Below, in pieces: positions 35,225 through 44,511 of a stretch of DNA of 64,000 bases (the first letter of the stretch is position 1; every line of letters starts with the position of its first letter). Both the position numbers and the translations under genes were made by a program. The stretch comes from Bacillus tuaregi (GTDB lineage Bacteria; Bacillota; Bacilli; Bacillales; Cytobacillaceae), in assembly GCF_900104575.1 (NCBI RefSeq), contig NZ_LT629731.1:3149102-3213101 (forward strand), read 5' to 3'. The notes below the pieces were generated by a model. That model was not told where the DNA came from and did no database searches. It was given only the letters and a program-made list of their open reading frames with translations.

Positions 35225-36286
35225 CTATTCTTTCTTTCGTTGTACTAATACTTGAAAGGACGTACTCATGCCGGAGGGCATTATTAAGCTGCGGATAGCT
35301 CGATTTCGTTTATTTACTTCCGAAAAGGGATTGAGGTCCTGATGACTTTCGAGCTGGTCTAATATCCCGATTGCAAGCAGAAATTCATCTTGACGTTTTC
35401 TTTCGATGGTATTGATTCCATACTTATAGCCAATATTTTCGAGTGCATCCCAATGTATATGGCTGGTAATGTCCATGTCACCAGGATGCTCCAATACATT
35501 TCGAATCAGCCTGTGCTGATAATAGCCCCTTAGGCTGCCCTCCTTTCTGATTGGTTCCTGCCACTCTTCATTTGTGTACCCATAATCAATGGTTACAATC
35601 ATCCCTTTTTGTAATACCTGATCCAGCCTTGAGAACATCTCCTCCATAAGAAGGGGAATCTCGATACGATGCCCCTCGGGAATCGTAATCATATGCTCTT
35701 CAATAAAGGCAATAATAATTGGATTGGAAAGCGGACAGGGTACTTCAATCAAGTTCCCATTTTCAACACCAACCATTATTTCGTACAAGCAATCTTGCTG
35801 CTTCATCACCACATGTACGGGCAGTGCATCAAATAATTCATTCGAAAAAAACATACCTGAAAAGTCCTTCAAATCATTCACAGCTTCACAATATTGGACA
35901 TGCCATTCCTTTTTAAATTTTTCCTTTTGAAGCTTAATATGAAATGGACTCTTTTCAATAATTGTATAAGTTAGCTGTGGATTTTCTCTAGCATACCATT
36001 CCTGTAAAAAAGCTTCGGCAAACCGGCCATTTCCTGCCCCAAGTTCGCAAAAATGAGGTGAGATGTCTTGATTCTTTACTAGGCTTGCAAACCACTTGGC
36101 AAAGGTTTTACCCATAATGTCAGCTATATTACTTGATGTAATAAAATCACCGTTACGCCCTATCTTCTCCTGCTCTTTCATATAATAACCAAGGCTAGGA
36201 TGATATAGTACTAGATTCATGTATTCGGCATATGAAATCATTTTCAGTGGTGCTTCATTAATATAATTAATAAGAAAATTATTCAT
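35225..36286 (-). CDS. MidA/NDUFAF7-type SAM-dependent methyltransferase
   Basis: This 353-aa class I methyltransferase of the DUF185 (MidA) family includes the mitochondrial complex I assembly factor NDUFAF7, an arginine methyltransferase. Visible features: YAEYMNLVLYHPSLGYYMKEQEKIGRNGDFITSSNIADIMG, the SAM-binding FCELGAGNGRFAEAFL and FFSNELFDALPVHVV, and IDYGYTNEEW. Start ATG 36286 is the second of two adjacent ATGs, better spaced from AGGAG. The bacterial substrate is not known. Confidence 0.88.
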   Translation of the reverse strand: MNNFLINYINEAPLKMISYAEYMNLVLYHPSLGYYMKEQEKIGRNGDFITSSNIADIMGKTFAKWFASLVKNQDISPHFCELGAGNGRFAEAFLQEWYARENPQLTYTIIEKSPFHIKLQKEKFKKEWHVQYCEAVNDLKDFSGMFFSNELFDALPVHVVMKQQDCLYEIMVGVENGNLIEVPCPLSNPIIIAFIEEHMITIPEGHRIEIPLLMEEMFSRLDQVLQKGMIVTIDYGYTNEEWQEPIRKEGSLRGYYQHRLIRNVLEHPGDMDITSHIHWDALENIGYKYGINTIERKRQDEFLLAIGILDQLESHQDLNPFSEVNKRNRAIRSLIMPSGMSTSFQVLVQRKKE

Positions 36287-36398
36287 CATATCTCCTATTT
36301 CTCATTTAACACTATTGACAAGGTGTTAAACTTATTATATTGTTTATTTAGTAGTAGTTAAACAATAACCTCCCATTACTAGAATTCGAATATCCCCC

Positions 36399-36432
36399 AG
36401 AAAAACCCTTCTCATTTGAGAAGGGTTTTTCT
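36399..36432 (-). terminator. yqgX terminator
   Basis: Perfect 15-bp stem (36399-36413 with 36418-36432), ATTT loop and T-rich tail on the minus strand, just after the yqgX stop. Confidence 0.9.
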
Positions 36433-36436
36433 CTTT

Positions 36437-37051
36437 TTAGAATCCATTTAGAAAAGGATTTGAATTCATTTCTTTGCCAATGGTTGTAACAGGGCCATGA
36501 CCAGGTAAAACAGTGGTTTCTTCCGGTAGTGTTAAAAGCTTTTCATGAAGACTGTTCAGCAAATCTTGATGATTACTGCCTGGTAAATCTGTCCGACCAA
36601 TACTGCCGTTAAACAATGCGTCACCAACCAATACAAGGCCTGTGTCCCTAAAATACAGTGACACACTCCCCGGTGAATGACCTGGTGTCTCGAAGAGCTG
36701 GAACGTGTAGGACTCAATCGTTAGCTCCTGTTCTCCGGTCAAAGTATATTCAGCCTCCCGTGCAACTACTTGGCCCAAATTTAACGATGGTGATGACAGC
36801 CATTCCTTTTCATTTTCATGTACATAAGCTGGGATTTGGTACTCATCCCTAATACGATCAACAGCTCCAATATGATCAAAATGAGCATGTGTCAGCACGA
36901 TGGCAACTGGCTTTAGCTTTCGTTCACGAAGAAAGCTAATCAGCTTTTCTCCTTCACTACCTGGGTCAACAATGAGACAGGTTGAATCTTCCTTTATTAA
37001 CACATAACAATTTGTCTGCATCTGTCCAAGCGGCATTTGTATCCATTCCAT
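36437..37051 (-). CDS. yqgX: metallo-beta-lactamase fold hydrolase (glyoxalase II-like)
   Basis: This 204-aa MBL-fold enzyme has the metal motif THAHFDHIGAVD (HxHxDH), then FETPGHSPGSVSLYF (His), LVGDALFNGSIGRTDLPG (Asp) and VLPGHGPVTTIGKE (His), so both zinc sites are complete. B. subtilis YqgX has been linked to bacillithiol-dependent methylglyoxal detoxification (glyoxalase II type), and the similarity supports a thioesterase role. It stands alone between divergent yqgW and the methyltransferase gene. Confidence 0.92.
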   Translation of the reverse strand: MEWIQMPLGQMQTNCYVLIKEDSTCLIVDPGSEGEKLISFLRERKLKPVAIVLTHAHFDHIGAVDRIRDEYQIPAYVHENEKEWLSSPSLNLGQVVAREAEYTLTGEQELTIESYTFQLFETPGHSPGSVSLYFRDTGLVLVGDALFNGSIGRTDLPGSNHQDLLNSLHEKLLTLPEETTVLPGHGPVTTIGKEMNSNPFLNGF

Positions 37052-37302
37052 AAAGCAATTTCCTCCAATGTATAAGCTATTTAAAAATTATTTTACACTA
37101 TTAAAGAAATAAAAACTAACTATTTGCCAATATTATTGCTGAACTATTGCGAAAAGTCCCTTATTTCACCTCGACAAACATTCAGAAAAATTATAAAATA
37201 TTAGAAGTAAGTTTGCATTTGTATTACATATTATTCTAATACAAGAAAGCGCTTATTTTTCAAATGCATATGAACAAACATCGAACAAGGGGGGGCTAGT
37301 TA

Positions 37303-37476
37303 ATGGGTACAGTCATTATTTTTGCATTAGTATCACTTCTTGCGGCTATAGGGACCGTTAGCTCACTAAAAAACAAAAATCTGCTTGGAGTATTATTCGC
37401 AGTTGGAAGCTTCGCAGTTTTTGGCTGGTTTGCTGTCATGACTCTAATTAATAGCGGTTTTCCTGCAGCACACTAA
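37303..37476 (+). CDS. yqgW: DUF2759 small membrane protein YqgW
   Basis: This 57-aa protein was read directly from the sequence. The start MGTVIIFALVSLLAAIGTV is behind a GGGGGGG ribosome binding site. Two hydrophobic segments (VIIFALVSLLAAIGTVSSL and LGVLFAVGSFAVFGWFAVMTL) are separated by KNKN, and it ends SGFPAAH. Size, topology and position next to yqgX match YqgW. Function unknown. A strong terminator follows 10 bp after the stop. Confidence 0.88.
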   Translation: MGTVIIFALVSLLAAIGTVSSLKNKNLLGVLFAVGSFAVFGWFAVMTLINSGFPAAH

Positions 37477-37486
37477 AATGGAAAAC

Positions 37487-37515
37487 AAAAAGCACCCATA
37501 CAGTGGTGCTTTTTT
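37487..37515 (+). terminator. yqgW terminator
   Basis: AGCACC (37491-37496) pairs with GGTGCT (37505-37510), flanked by A- and T-runs; about 11 bp after the yqgW stop and also downstream of convergent yqgV. Confidence 0.85.
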
Positions 37516-37537
37516 CTTTTTGCCAGCATTTTTATAT

Positions 37538-37852
37538 TTATTCTTTAAGAAGACCCTGGACTCTTTCCACTTTTTCTTCCATTTTGCGTTTCACATCGCG
37601 ACGGTCATCGATACGGATATTGGTACACACACGTACCAGTCCTTTTTCAAAAGGCACTTCATGCATTGCCAGAATTACTTCAAATAATATGGGTAAATCA
37701 CCTTCAATAATCGTATTCATAGGGGTTAATTGATAGCGTATACTGCCTTGCTCTTCATACTTTTTTAGTACTCGATGAATATCAGCCACGTACTCACTAA
37801 CACTTGCTGTTTGGGTACCGACTGGAATGACGGTAACATCTACAATTGCCAT
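37538..37852 (-). CDS. yqgV: MTH1187 family thiamine-binding protein
   Basis: This is a 104-aa protein of the DUF77/MTH1187 family that binds thiamine in a tetrameric ferredoxin-like fold. Signature segments: MAIVDVTVIPVGTQTASVSEYVADIHRVL, IRYQLTPMNTIIEGDLP and HEVPFEKGLVRVCTNIRIDDRRD. It lies 15 bp after the lipoprotein gene yqgU, so the two are co-transcribed. Confidence 0.93.
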   Translation of the reverse strand: MAIVDVTVIPVGTQTASVSEYVADIHRVLKKYEEQGSIRYQLTPMNTIIEGDLPILFEVILAMHEVPFEKGLVRVCTNIRIDDRRDVKRKMEEKVERVQGLLKE

Positions 37853-37867
37853 TTTACACCCATCCTT

Positions 37868-39010
37868 TTACTCATCCATTTGAACTAACTGAGCGTTTTT
37901 TTTTGTTTTAATATCAATCAGCTTTTCAAAGTAGTAGCCGTATAAGCATAAACTACCCTCTTCGTTACATTTTATGGGCTCATTATTCAAGCCATCGATG
38001 ATAACATGATTCTCACCCTGCAAAAGTTGATGTTTGACAAGCTGAAAGCCTTCCTCATAGGAGCCCGCTTGTTGAAAAGTTAAAAAGCTTTTTTCTGCCT
38101 CATTATAATCATAATAGGGAATAAACCAGCCTGAATCATTGGTTATTCTCGGCATTGAAATAGAAGCTATTTGATTTACTTGAGCATCATAAAAGCGATA
38201 GTTCATATTTTCCGGCTGTTTTTCATCAGCTGTAATAGCAAGGAAATAATCAGAAAACGAATCTAGCTGAAGAACATTTGAAAGCAGGAGTGTTACTTCT
38301 CCATTCGTAATATTTTTCAGCTTTACATTAGATAATTCTGACTGCACCTCAGGACTCCAATCGAAATATATAAGCTTATTACTAGATATCCAATAGGAAA
38401 AAGGATTTGCCAGCTCTATCTGCGTTATTTTTTGTTTATCAAGCGATAAAATAAAGGTCTGGTCCTGCCAATCCTCAGTAAAGCTTGAAATCAGTACCTT
38501 ATCTTCGTCATAGGGATTCCATTTAATCTCTACATCATAGGTATCCTCTAACACGGTAGAAAAAATAGTCTCTCCTTTACTATTTATCACGGTTATTTGA
38601 CAGGGAAATGCTTCAGAAGAAGAGCGAATCAATAGATAGTTTCCTGAGTGACTGATCTGAATATCATCAATTATGGAATCTAATTTAAATAGTAATGTAC
38701 TTGTCCCATTTTTCAAATCATATGCATAGAGGTTTGATTGCTGATGATGCTTTGTCGAATATACGATGGTTTCATTATGTATCCATCCATGGAATTTATC
38801 AAAACCAGCTTCCATGTTAATCGGTAGATGCTTCATGACTTCTGAAATAGAAAATGGAGAATGTTCAGCTCTAGGCTTTTCTTTCTGCTGTATTGCCTGT
38901 GAACGAGAATCTCCTTTTTCACATCCTATTACCAACAGTGTGGAAACCATTAATAGACACAAAAAAAAAGCCTTCCTTATCACTATTTTTTCCACACCGC
39001 CTTTACTCAT
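37868..39010 (-). CDS. yqgU: YqgU-like lipoprotein, beta-propeller type
   Basis: This is a secreted lipoprotein of about 370-380 aa with a signal peptide and lipobox LLVIGC (lipid cysteine about residue 30), then a Glu/Lys-rich linker and repeated beta-rich segments (YAYDLKNGTSTLLFKLD, ISHSGNYLLIRSS) that suggest a WD/TolB-like propeller. The start is uncertain: ATG 39010 is far from its ribosome binding site, while GTG codons at 38995 or 38983 follow AAAGGCGG. B. subtilis YqgU is uncharacterised. Confidence 0.82.
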   Translation of the reverse strand: MSKGGVEKIVIRKAFFLCLLMVSTLLVIGCEKGDSRSQAIQQKEKPRAEHSPFSISEVMKHLPINMEAGFDKFHGWIHNETIVYSTKHHQQSNLYAYDLKNGTSTLLFKLDSIIDDIQISHSGNYLLIRSSSEAFPCQITVINSKGETIFSTVLEDTYDVEIKWNPYDEDKVLISSFTEDWQDQTFILSLDKQKITQIELANPFSYWISSNKLIYFDWSPEVQSELSNVKLKNITNGEVTLLLSNVLQLDSFSDYFLAITADEKQPENMNYRFYDAQVNQIASISMPRITNDSGWFIPYYDYNEAEKSFLTFQQAGSYEEGFQLVKHQLLQGENHVIIDGLNNEPIKCNEEGSLCLYGYYFEKLIDIKTKKNAQLVQMDE

Positions 39011-39167
39011 TCGTTACAAATGATAATACCTCCATATTTTGCAGTTTGCATCACGATAAAATACGGAGGTATTTCATGTACTATTCTCCATGTTACGCTT
39101 AAAGCAGCAAAATAAAAGCATAATCTATTATTCTTAATCGATAAAATAGTTTTATAATTTATCTTTT

Positions 39168-40355
39168 TTAAATATACAGGCTGGCAAGGAAAATTCCAAG
39201 TACTTCCTCATAAATTTCATTAAATTGTGACAATGGCAGTGGATTTATCCCATAACCAAGTTCCATCGTAAAGGCTGGTTTTCGAAATTCCTGAATAAAC
39301 CAATCCTTATAACCGGCGTGACTGTCAATATATTGGATGGATTGATAACCACTGACCCGTTCAAACTCGTTTGCTAGTACCCTTGATTCCGGCGGCTCCA
39401 AGCCCTCATACCCCCAATAAAATTCCTTACCCTGTGTATGAAAAGCAAGCAAACGATCGAATTGACTATTTCTAGCTAAAGAAGCCATTACTCTGGCTTC
39501 CGGCTCTGTTAGCGGTGCATCACCGGGATAATCTCTTGGTGCAGGAGATTTTGGCTCCTTTCTTTCCTTTTCAATTTCCCAATTTGCCGGAAATTGATTA
39601 TTTAAATCAACCCCTCTTATATTTGCTTTCCAATCGCTAAAATCAGCGCTTCCTTTGTTGATGGCAATCAATTCTTCCCTTAATGCCGGCGGTGGTCCCT
39701 TCAATACTAAATCAACACCATCTGGGTTGACCATTGGTACTATTGACAAGTCAATAGACTGATACAAAGGCATTGTAACAAGGCCACGAATAGGCTGGCT
39801 ATTTGTTAAGGACAAGAGAAAAGTATTGAGTAATGCCATTAGAATGGGGGTTGTTATCCATTCATTCGCATGGAAGGAAGCGTCAAAGTGAATTTTTTTC
39901 GTACCTTTACCTAGCTTAATTTCTTGTATCGGTTTTCCTTCAACACTACGTCCAATTGTTCGAACCTGAATGAAAGGAAACTGACTTTTTAATGTTTGAA
40001 TATCCCTTGCTAATAGAGACGAATCATATCTGACAATCCTTCCCATAGAAGGAGCTATTACACGAGCAGGCAGGTAAATCGTTTGACCGATTTGAAGACT
40101 GCTCGGATTTACATGCTGATTTAAAAGCAATAATGCATCAATAGAAATATTTCTGGCCGTCGCTAACTTCCATAAGGAGTCTCCGCTTTTAACTCTATAG
40201 GTTTGGCTCGTAAACCCTGGGATAAATATTTCCTGTCCAACTTGTATCTGTGAAGCATTGAGGCCGGGATTAGAATCAATAATCAGTGGTAATGGAATCA
40301 TAAATAGGCTGCTATAGTACCATAATGTGTCACCAGAGCGAATATTGACCTTCAC
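39168..40355 (-). CDS. yqgT: gamma-D-glutamyl-meso-diaminopimelate peptidase, M14 with two LysM
   Basis: This 395-aa peptidoglycan hydrolase has two LysM repeats (residues about 2-46 and 51-95, e.g. YRVKSGDSLWKLATARNISIDALLLLN) and an M14 zinc carboxypeptidase domain. The zinc motif HANEW (His and Glu, about residue 167), substrate Arg/Asn in VDLNNQFPANW and the catalytic Glu in FTMELGYGINPL are present. It resembles B. sphaericus endopeptidase I and B. subtilis YqgT. No signal peptide is seen, consistent with a cytoplasmic or mother-cell role in murein peptide recycling. Confidence 0.93.
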   Translation of the reverse strand: MKVNIRSGDTLWYYSSLFMIPLPLIIDSNPGLNASQIQVGQEIFIPGFTSQTYRVKSGDSLWKLATARNISIDALLLLNQHVNPSSLQIGQTIYLPARVIAPSMGRIVRYDSSLLARDIQTLKSQFPFIQVRTIGRSVEGKPIQEIKLGKGTKKIHFDASFHANEWITTPILMALLNTFLLSLTNSQPIRGLVTMPLYQSIDLSIVPMVNPDGVDLVLKGPPPALREELIAINKGSADFSDWKANIRGVDLNNQFPANWEIEKERKEPKSPAPRDYPGDAPLTEPEARVMASLARNSQFDRLLAFHTQGKEFYWGYEGLEPPESRVLANEFERVSGYQSIQYIDSHAGYKDWFIQEFRKPAFTMELGYGINPLPLSQFNEIYEEVLGIFLASLYI

Positions 40356-40487
40356 CTGTTTTCCTCCTTTCCATCACATCATACATATGTCATGGTTTTC
40401 GATTTATGCCATTCAAAGGCTATAAATCATCGGATAAAAAAAGACCTGCCATCACGATACTAACCTGAGATAAAAACAGACAAGCAA

Positions 40488-40520
40488 AAAAGGGCTGACC
40501 CTATTGGGCCAAATCCCTTT
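40488..40520 (-). terminator. yqgQ terminator
   Basis: AAAGGG...TGACCC pairs with GGGCCA...CCCTTT, with a T-run on the minus strand, after yqgQ. Confidence 0.75.
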
Positions 40521-40536
40521 ATTCTATAACTGATGA

Positions 40537-40743
40537 TTATTCCTTTCGTTGTTCCTTTAAAAACTGTATTTCATGACGTAATAATAATACCGCTGTCTGA
40601 TATTCACGCGGATCCATTAATTGGGCTCGATATAATTCGTGGACCTCCGCTTCCATTAGCTCCAAATCAGCAATCCGTTCACCAATGTAAATAATCGTGC
40701 CAAACTTCTTTAAATATTGTTGAATATCGTAAATCGTCTTCAT
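40537..40743 (-). CDS. yqgQ: YqgQ family protein (DUF910)
   Basis: This 68-aa small helical protein starts MKTIYDIQQYLKKFGTIIYIGERIADLELME, followed by HELYRAQLMDPREYQTAVLLLRHEI, the DUF910 three-helix signature proposed to bind single-stranded nucleic acid. ATG 40743 follows GGGGAATAATAAG. In B. subtilis it lies between glcK and gluP; here glcK is not adjacent and a foreign plus-strand gene follows. Confidence 0.92.
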   Translation of the reverse strand: MKTIYDIQQYLKKFGTIIYIGERIADLELMEAEVHELYRAQLMDPREYQTAVLLLRHEIQFLKEQRKE

Positions 40744-40924
40744 CTTATTATTCCCCATCTATCTTATTTAGCCTCAGTATAAAGCAAAATGACTAACCTC
40801 TCAAGGGCTGTCGCAAATAAGCTATCCTTACCGCTTTGTCATCTTTTTGTCGCTTCTGAATATATATGAATGGGACAACCCGTCCCAGCTACGGAAGGTT
40901 GGTAAAGAAAAGGAGGCAGGCGGT

Positions 40925-41791
40925 TTGAATAAAATCATACATCTTTTAGCTATGATGATGCTTACCATTATCACTATTTATATGATAAATAACTATGTCA
41001 GAACAGCTGAAAGCTTTACTTATTTTCCACCTGACCAAGAAGCTTCCTTTCTCTCAGCTGAAACAGCTCTTTCCTTGGCAGGTGATACAAATAATGGATA
41101 TGCCATTCTTTGGAAAGCCTCTTCCTTGTTAGACCGCAAGGCATATTTAAGACAGGATATAAGCTTTTTGTATGTAAATGGAATCCTACAAGCAAAGCTA
41201 GGAAAGGAATGGAAAAAGGGTGAAGACAAAATTTATTTAGACAAAAATATAATGCAGCACGAAAGTGCCAATTTTAAAGCGATTAGTTTCCACCACGCGG
41301 AACTACATAACAATAACAACATTACCAGTAGTCAAAGGATTACGCACGATGAACTTTATGTGGTTCAATCAAAATTCACTCAACTGCATTCCTTTCGTTA
41401 TCCAAAAGGAAAGGAAGACAAGGAATGGAAATTCATTATAGATCAAATGATTGAGGAGCATCTAAAGCAGACACTCTCAACGGCAGAAAAAACCTTTGAC
41501 CTTGCAAAGGCTTATACGGTTTATCCTTTAACAGATATGTACCAATTTGAGAATTCACCGCTTCCAGGCTTTGATGAGCAAGAAACCAAAAAAATATTGG
41601 GTCGATTATGGGAGGGAATTTATAAAAATTATTTCCTTGGTATCCAAAGAATGGATGGTACTACAGCTGATCCAATTGGAAGCACCATCCCCCTAATATT
41701 ATTGGCTAAGGACCAATCACATTTACTCGTCATTAGTATGCTAAGAGATGGTGAAGCTATGATTCTACGCCAGCAGATTCCAGCTCATTAA
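40925..41791 (+). CDS. membrane-anchored protein of unknown function
   Basis: This 288-aa protein starts at TTG 40925 behind AAGGAGG. One N-terminal hydrophobic segment (IIHLLAMMMLTIITIYMI) anchors a large, mixed-charge extracytoplasmic domain with no cysteine and no catalytic motif I recognise. It is divergent from yqgQ. Its last 35 bases overlap the 3' end of gluP on the other strand, and no terminator separates the two. It sits where other Bacillus carry glcK or nothing, so it may be lineage-specific. Base composition is like the neighbours. Confidence 0.78.
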   Translation: MNKIIHLLAMMMLTIITIYMINNYVRTAESFTYFPPDQEASFLSAETALSLAGDTNNGYAILWKASSLLDRKAYLRQDISFLYVNGILQAKLGKEWKKGEDKIYLDKNIMQHESANFKAISFHHAELHNNNNITSSQRITHDELYVVQSKFTQLHSFRYPKGKEDKEWKFIIDQMIEEHLKQTLSTAEKTFDLAKAYTVYPLTDMYQFENSPLPGFDEQETKKILGRLWEGIYKNYFLGIQRMDGTTADPIGSTIPLILLAKDQSHLLVISMLRDGEAMILRQQIPAH

Positions 41792-43304
41792 TTTTTGTGA
41801 GCAGCTTGTCATAATCTTTATTTTCCGGCTGTAATTGATGGGCTTCCTCAGCATATTCTTTGGCCTGTAAATAATTCTCTTCACTCAAATAGAGAAGTGA
41901 TAAATTATAAAAGGCTTCATGAAAATTCGCCTCCATATCAATAGCTTGGTGCAAATGTGCCTTAGCGTCATCTAGATGATTAAGTTTTATTTCAACAAAA
42001 GAGAGAAGGAATAGGATATTAGCTGTACTTTCATTTTGACTATCATACTCCTGTAATAACCTATAGGCTGGTTGATAATCTTCATCCTCTACATACTGCT
42101 GAGCTAAAACAAGTGCTGATTGCTCATCAATCAATTTACCTTCATTCTCTTGCGTATACTGAAATAGACCGAAAAGGACGGCAGCACTTGCTAGGAAGGT
42201 AATGATTTGCACTGCTGGTCTTTTTTGCTTCGGTAAGTGTACCATCGCCGCCGCAAGAAATCCTCCGATTAAACCGCCAATATGTCCTGCATTATCAATG
42301 CCTGAAATGGTAAAGCCAAAGGCTAAGTTGATCGCTATGACAATCAGAATATTCGTTCCCATCGTTCGAAAAAATAGCTTAGGAAAAGCGGTGCCAAAAT
42401 ACAACAATGCACCAAAGCAGCCAAAAATGGCACCGCTGGCTCCGGCCGATATATTTTGACTAAAGAGAAGGCTAGCCAATGAACCGCTAATGCCCGCAAA
42501 TAAATAAATGAACAGGAATCGACTGTTTCCAAATAGCCTTTCTACTGTTAATCCAAGATAATATAATGCCAGCGTATTCATAAGTAAATGCAATATACCG
42601 ATATGGAGAAAAATAGGTGTAAAAAGACGCCACCAATCTCCTTCTAGAATGAGCCAATTTGCTTTCGCACCAAATTGTATTAAGACAGACGAATTCGTGC
42701 TGCCGCCGGCTGCCTCCATAAGCAGAAACATAATAATTTGAATGGCAATAAATAAATAGGTAAAACGAGGCTTACCATTTTCAAACAGCGCTTTCTCTGA
42801 TAGTACCTTTTTTCTCGCAGCCGATAAAGCTGCTTGTTTTTCAACTTCGATATCATGCTCCAAATACTCCTCTTTCCAAAGGATTGGAATCGACTCATTC
42901 AATGTCTGTTCAATTGGCTTGATATCAGTTTGTCTGTCGCATATAAGCGAAGTAATTTTTGTTTTTTCTCCCTTTGGATGGACTAAGGGTTTATTAATAT
43001 AATCTTCATAATCATCAACAGGAGGATAGGGCGTTATATAAATATTTAAAACATCCAGCGACCTTTTATGTAGCTGTTTGCGAATACTCTCCCCGTTCGC
43101 TAAGGTTAACTGGATATCCCGCTGAAGCCAATTACCCCAGTCTAAATTATAGTGAAGAATCCGAATAACCTGTAACTCTTTATTTTCCAATTTCTCCAGC
43201 CAAAGCTCTTTTTGACTTTTTGAAAGCTGAATGATTCGATAATCATGCTCACTGATGAAATAATTCGCCAGTCTCCAGAATATAAAATCTTCTCGAAAAC
43301 TCAC
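41757..43304 (-). CDS. gluP: rhomboid intramembrane serine protease GluP with TPR tail
   Basis: This 515-aa protein has an N-terminal soluble region, then rhomboid helices with the catalytic serine in AGASGAIFG, the histidine in DNAGHIGGLIGGFLAAA, and loop motif WWRLFTPIFLHIGILHLLMN. A C-terminal TPR region (HLDDAKAHLHQAIDMEANFHEAFYNLSLLY) follows. B. subtilis GluP takes part in magnesium transporter quality control with FtsH. I chose GTG 43304 behind GAGGGGGG. Confidence 0.95.
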   Translation of the reverse strand: MSFREDFIFWRLANYFISEHDYRIIQLSKSQKELWLEKLENKELQVIRILHYNLDWGNWLQRDIQLTLANGESIRKQLHKRSLDVLNIYITPYPPVDDYEDYINKPLVHPKGEKTKITSLICDRQTDIKPIEQTLNESIPILWKEEYLEHDIEVEKQAALSAARKKVLSEKALFENGKPRFTYLFIAIQIIMFLLMEAAGGSTNSSVLIQFGAKANWLILEGDWWRLFTPIFLHIGILHLLMNTLALYYLGLTVERLFGNSRFLFIYLFAGISGSLASLLFSQNISAGASGAIFGCFGALLYFGTAFPKLFFRTMGTNILIVIAINLAFGFTISGIDNAGHIGGLIGGFLAAAMVHLPKQKRPAVQIITFLASAAVLFGLFQYTQENEGKLIDEQSALVLAQQYVEDEDYQPAYRLLQEYDSQNESTANILFLLSFVEIKLNHLDDAKAHLHQAIDMEANFHEAFYNLSLLYLSEENYLQAKEYAEEAHQLQPENKDYDKLLTKINELESAGVES

Positions 43305-43405
43305 ATTTCCCCCCTCTTTCTTTGCTGTCATTACTAGTTTATTTTTACTATAGGCAATTTTTAAGCGTTCGTAAAGTGATACCCACTTTCTATGTCATAT
43401 GAAAA

Positions 43406-43425
43406 AAAGACCCAATCGGGTCTTT
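43406..43425 (-). terminator. yqgO terminator
   Basis: AAAGACCC pairs with GGGTCTTT around AATC, with A-rich sequence giving a T-run on the minus strand after yqgO. Confidence 0.75.
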
Positions 43426-43441
43426 AACTAAGCCTATGTGA

Positions 43442-43636
43442 TTAGATTGGGCTTGGACCCTGTGAAAAAACAGAACCCATCATCCGATTTCTTATTGCCG
43501 GAATATTCATCAGTGATCTAACAAAAAACCTCCGCATCATGGAATTACCTAAGACTGTGTTAATAACTCGAAATCGTTTTTGAAATAATAAATATCCACC
43601 CATTCCAATTAATATGATTGATAAAATTCTACCCAT
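43442..43636 (-). CDS. yqgO: YqgO-like small protein
   Basis: This is a 64-aa protein with an N-terminal hydrophobic stretch (ILSIILIGMGGYLLF) and a basic, methionine-rich remainder (NSMMRRFFVRSLMNIPAIRNRMMGS). The position between gluP and the yqgN region matches YqgO. Function unknown. A good ribosome binding site (GGAGGGATGATAA) precedes ATG 43636. Confidence 0.8.
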   Translation of the reverse strand: MGRILSIILIGMGGYLLFQKRFRVINTVLGNSMMRRFFVRSLMNIPAIRNRMMGSVFSQGPSPI

Positions 43637-43731
43637 TTATCATCCCTCCTTCCACTAGTGTGAGATAAAATAACCTATATTATCCGATGGAAGATAAGGA
43701 AATAAATGACTTTTATTGACAGAATAACGGC

Positions 43732-44511
43732 TTAAACTACGCCACTAATCAAAATACTCACAAATAAAATGATAAGAACAGACAGAAAATTAACCACATC
43801 ATTGTTCAGAATCGAAAATCCTTTAATGAGCCTTGTCCTATGACCGCAATGTTTTTTTTTCTCTGTTTTCAAGCCACAATTGGGACACTGATATTCAGCC
43901 TGCACGAAAGCTCCAAGTAAAGTATCGATAACATTCCCGCAAAAACCAAGAATAAGAATAAACAGGAATTCATTAAACGGCAATTGAAAAAGCAAAAACG
44001 CTCCAAGAGCAACAACACAGGAGCCTGCCGCTGCTGCAACGGTCCCTAGAACGCTGATGGCACCTGAAGTTCCACGAGCAACTCGTTGGAAGGTTTTCAC
44101 ATTCACCGGCCTGCCTTTACTCATTGAGCCAATTTCAGATGCCCAGGTATCAGAATTGGAAGCAGCAAGACAAATACTAAAGCCAAGCACCCAAAAGAAA
44201 TCTTTTGTATAGTAATACATCGCACTTGAAAAGGCCGCAAGAGCACCATTAGCAAAAACCTGCTGCCAGTCTCGCTGGGAGCCTTTAACAAGAATTTCTT
44301 CTGCTCTTTGTTTCCTTGTACTTTTTACTTTCGACCATGCACTCGAGCTACCAAAGAATAATCCAAGCAGTACTAATCCTTTTATGCCGAGGCCTAACGT
44401 TATCAAAGCTCCGATTACAAAAGCAGCAGCACTACCAGTAATGGTTAATAATTTAGAATAGTAACCTAGGATGGCTGCTGTTAAAATACTGAGAACAATA
44501 ACGATCGTCAT
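43732..44511 (-). CDS. DUF92 family (TIGR00297) membrane protein
   Basis: This 259-aa polytopic protein of the DUF92 family includes plant VTE6-type phytyl-phosphate kinases and CTP-dependent lipid kinases. Typical pieces: TITGSAAAFVIGALITLGLGIKGLVLLGLFFGSSSAWSK, FANGALAAFSSAMYY, ASNSDTWASEIGSMSKGRPV and GFCGNVIDTLLGAFVQAEYQCPNC with a CPNCG metal knuckle. About six membrane spans. It overlaps yqgN by four bases. The bacterial substrate is not known. Confidence 0.88.
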   Translation of the reverse strand: MTIVIVLSILTAAILGYYSKLLTITGSAAAFVIGALITLGLGIKGLVLLGLFFGSSSAWSKVKSTRKQRAEEILVKGSQRDWQQVFANGALAAFSSAMYYYTKDFFWVLGFSICLAASNSDTWASEIGSMSKGRPVNVKTFQRVARGTSGAISVLGTVAAAAGSCVVALGAFLLFQLPFNEFLFILILGFCGNVIDTLLGAFVQAEYQCPNCGLKTEKKKHCGHRTRLIKGFSILNNDVVNFLSVLIILFVSILISGVV

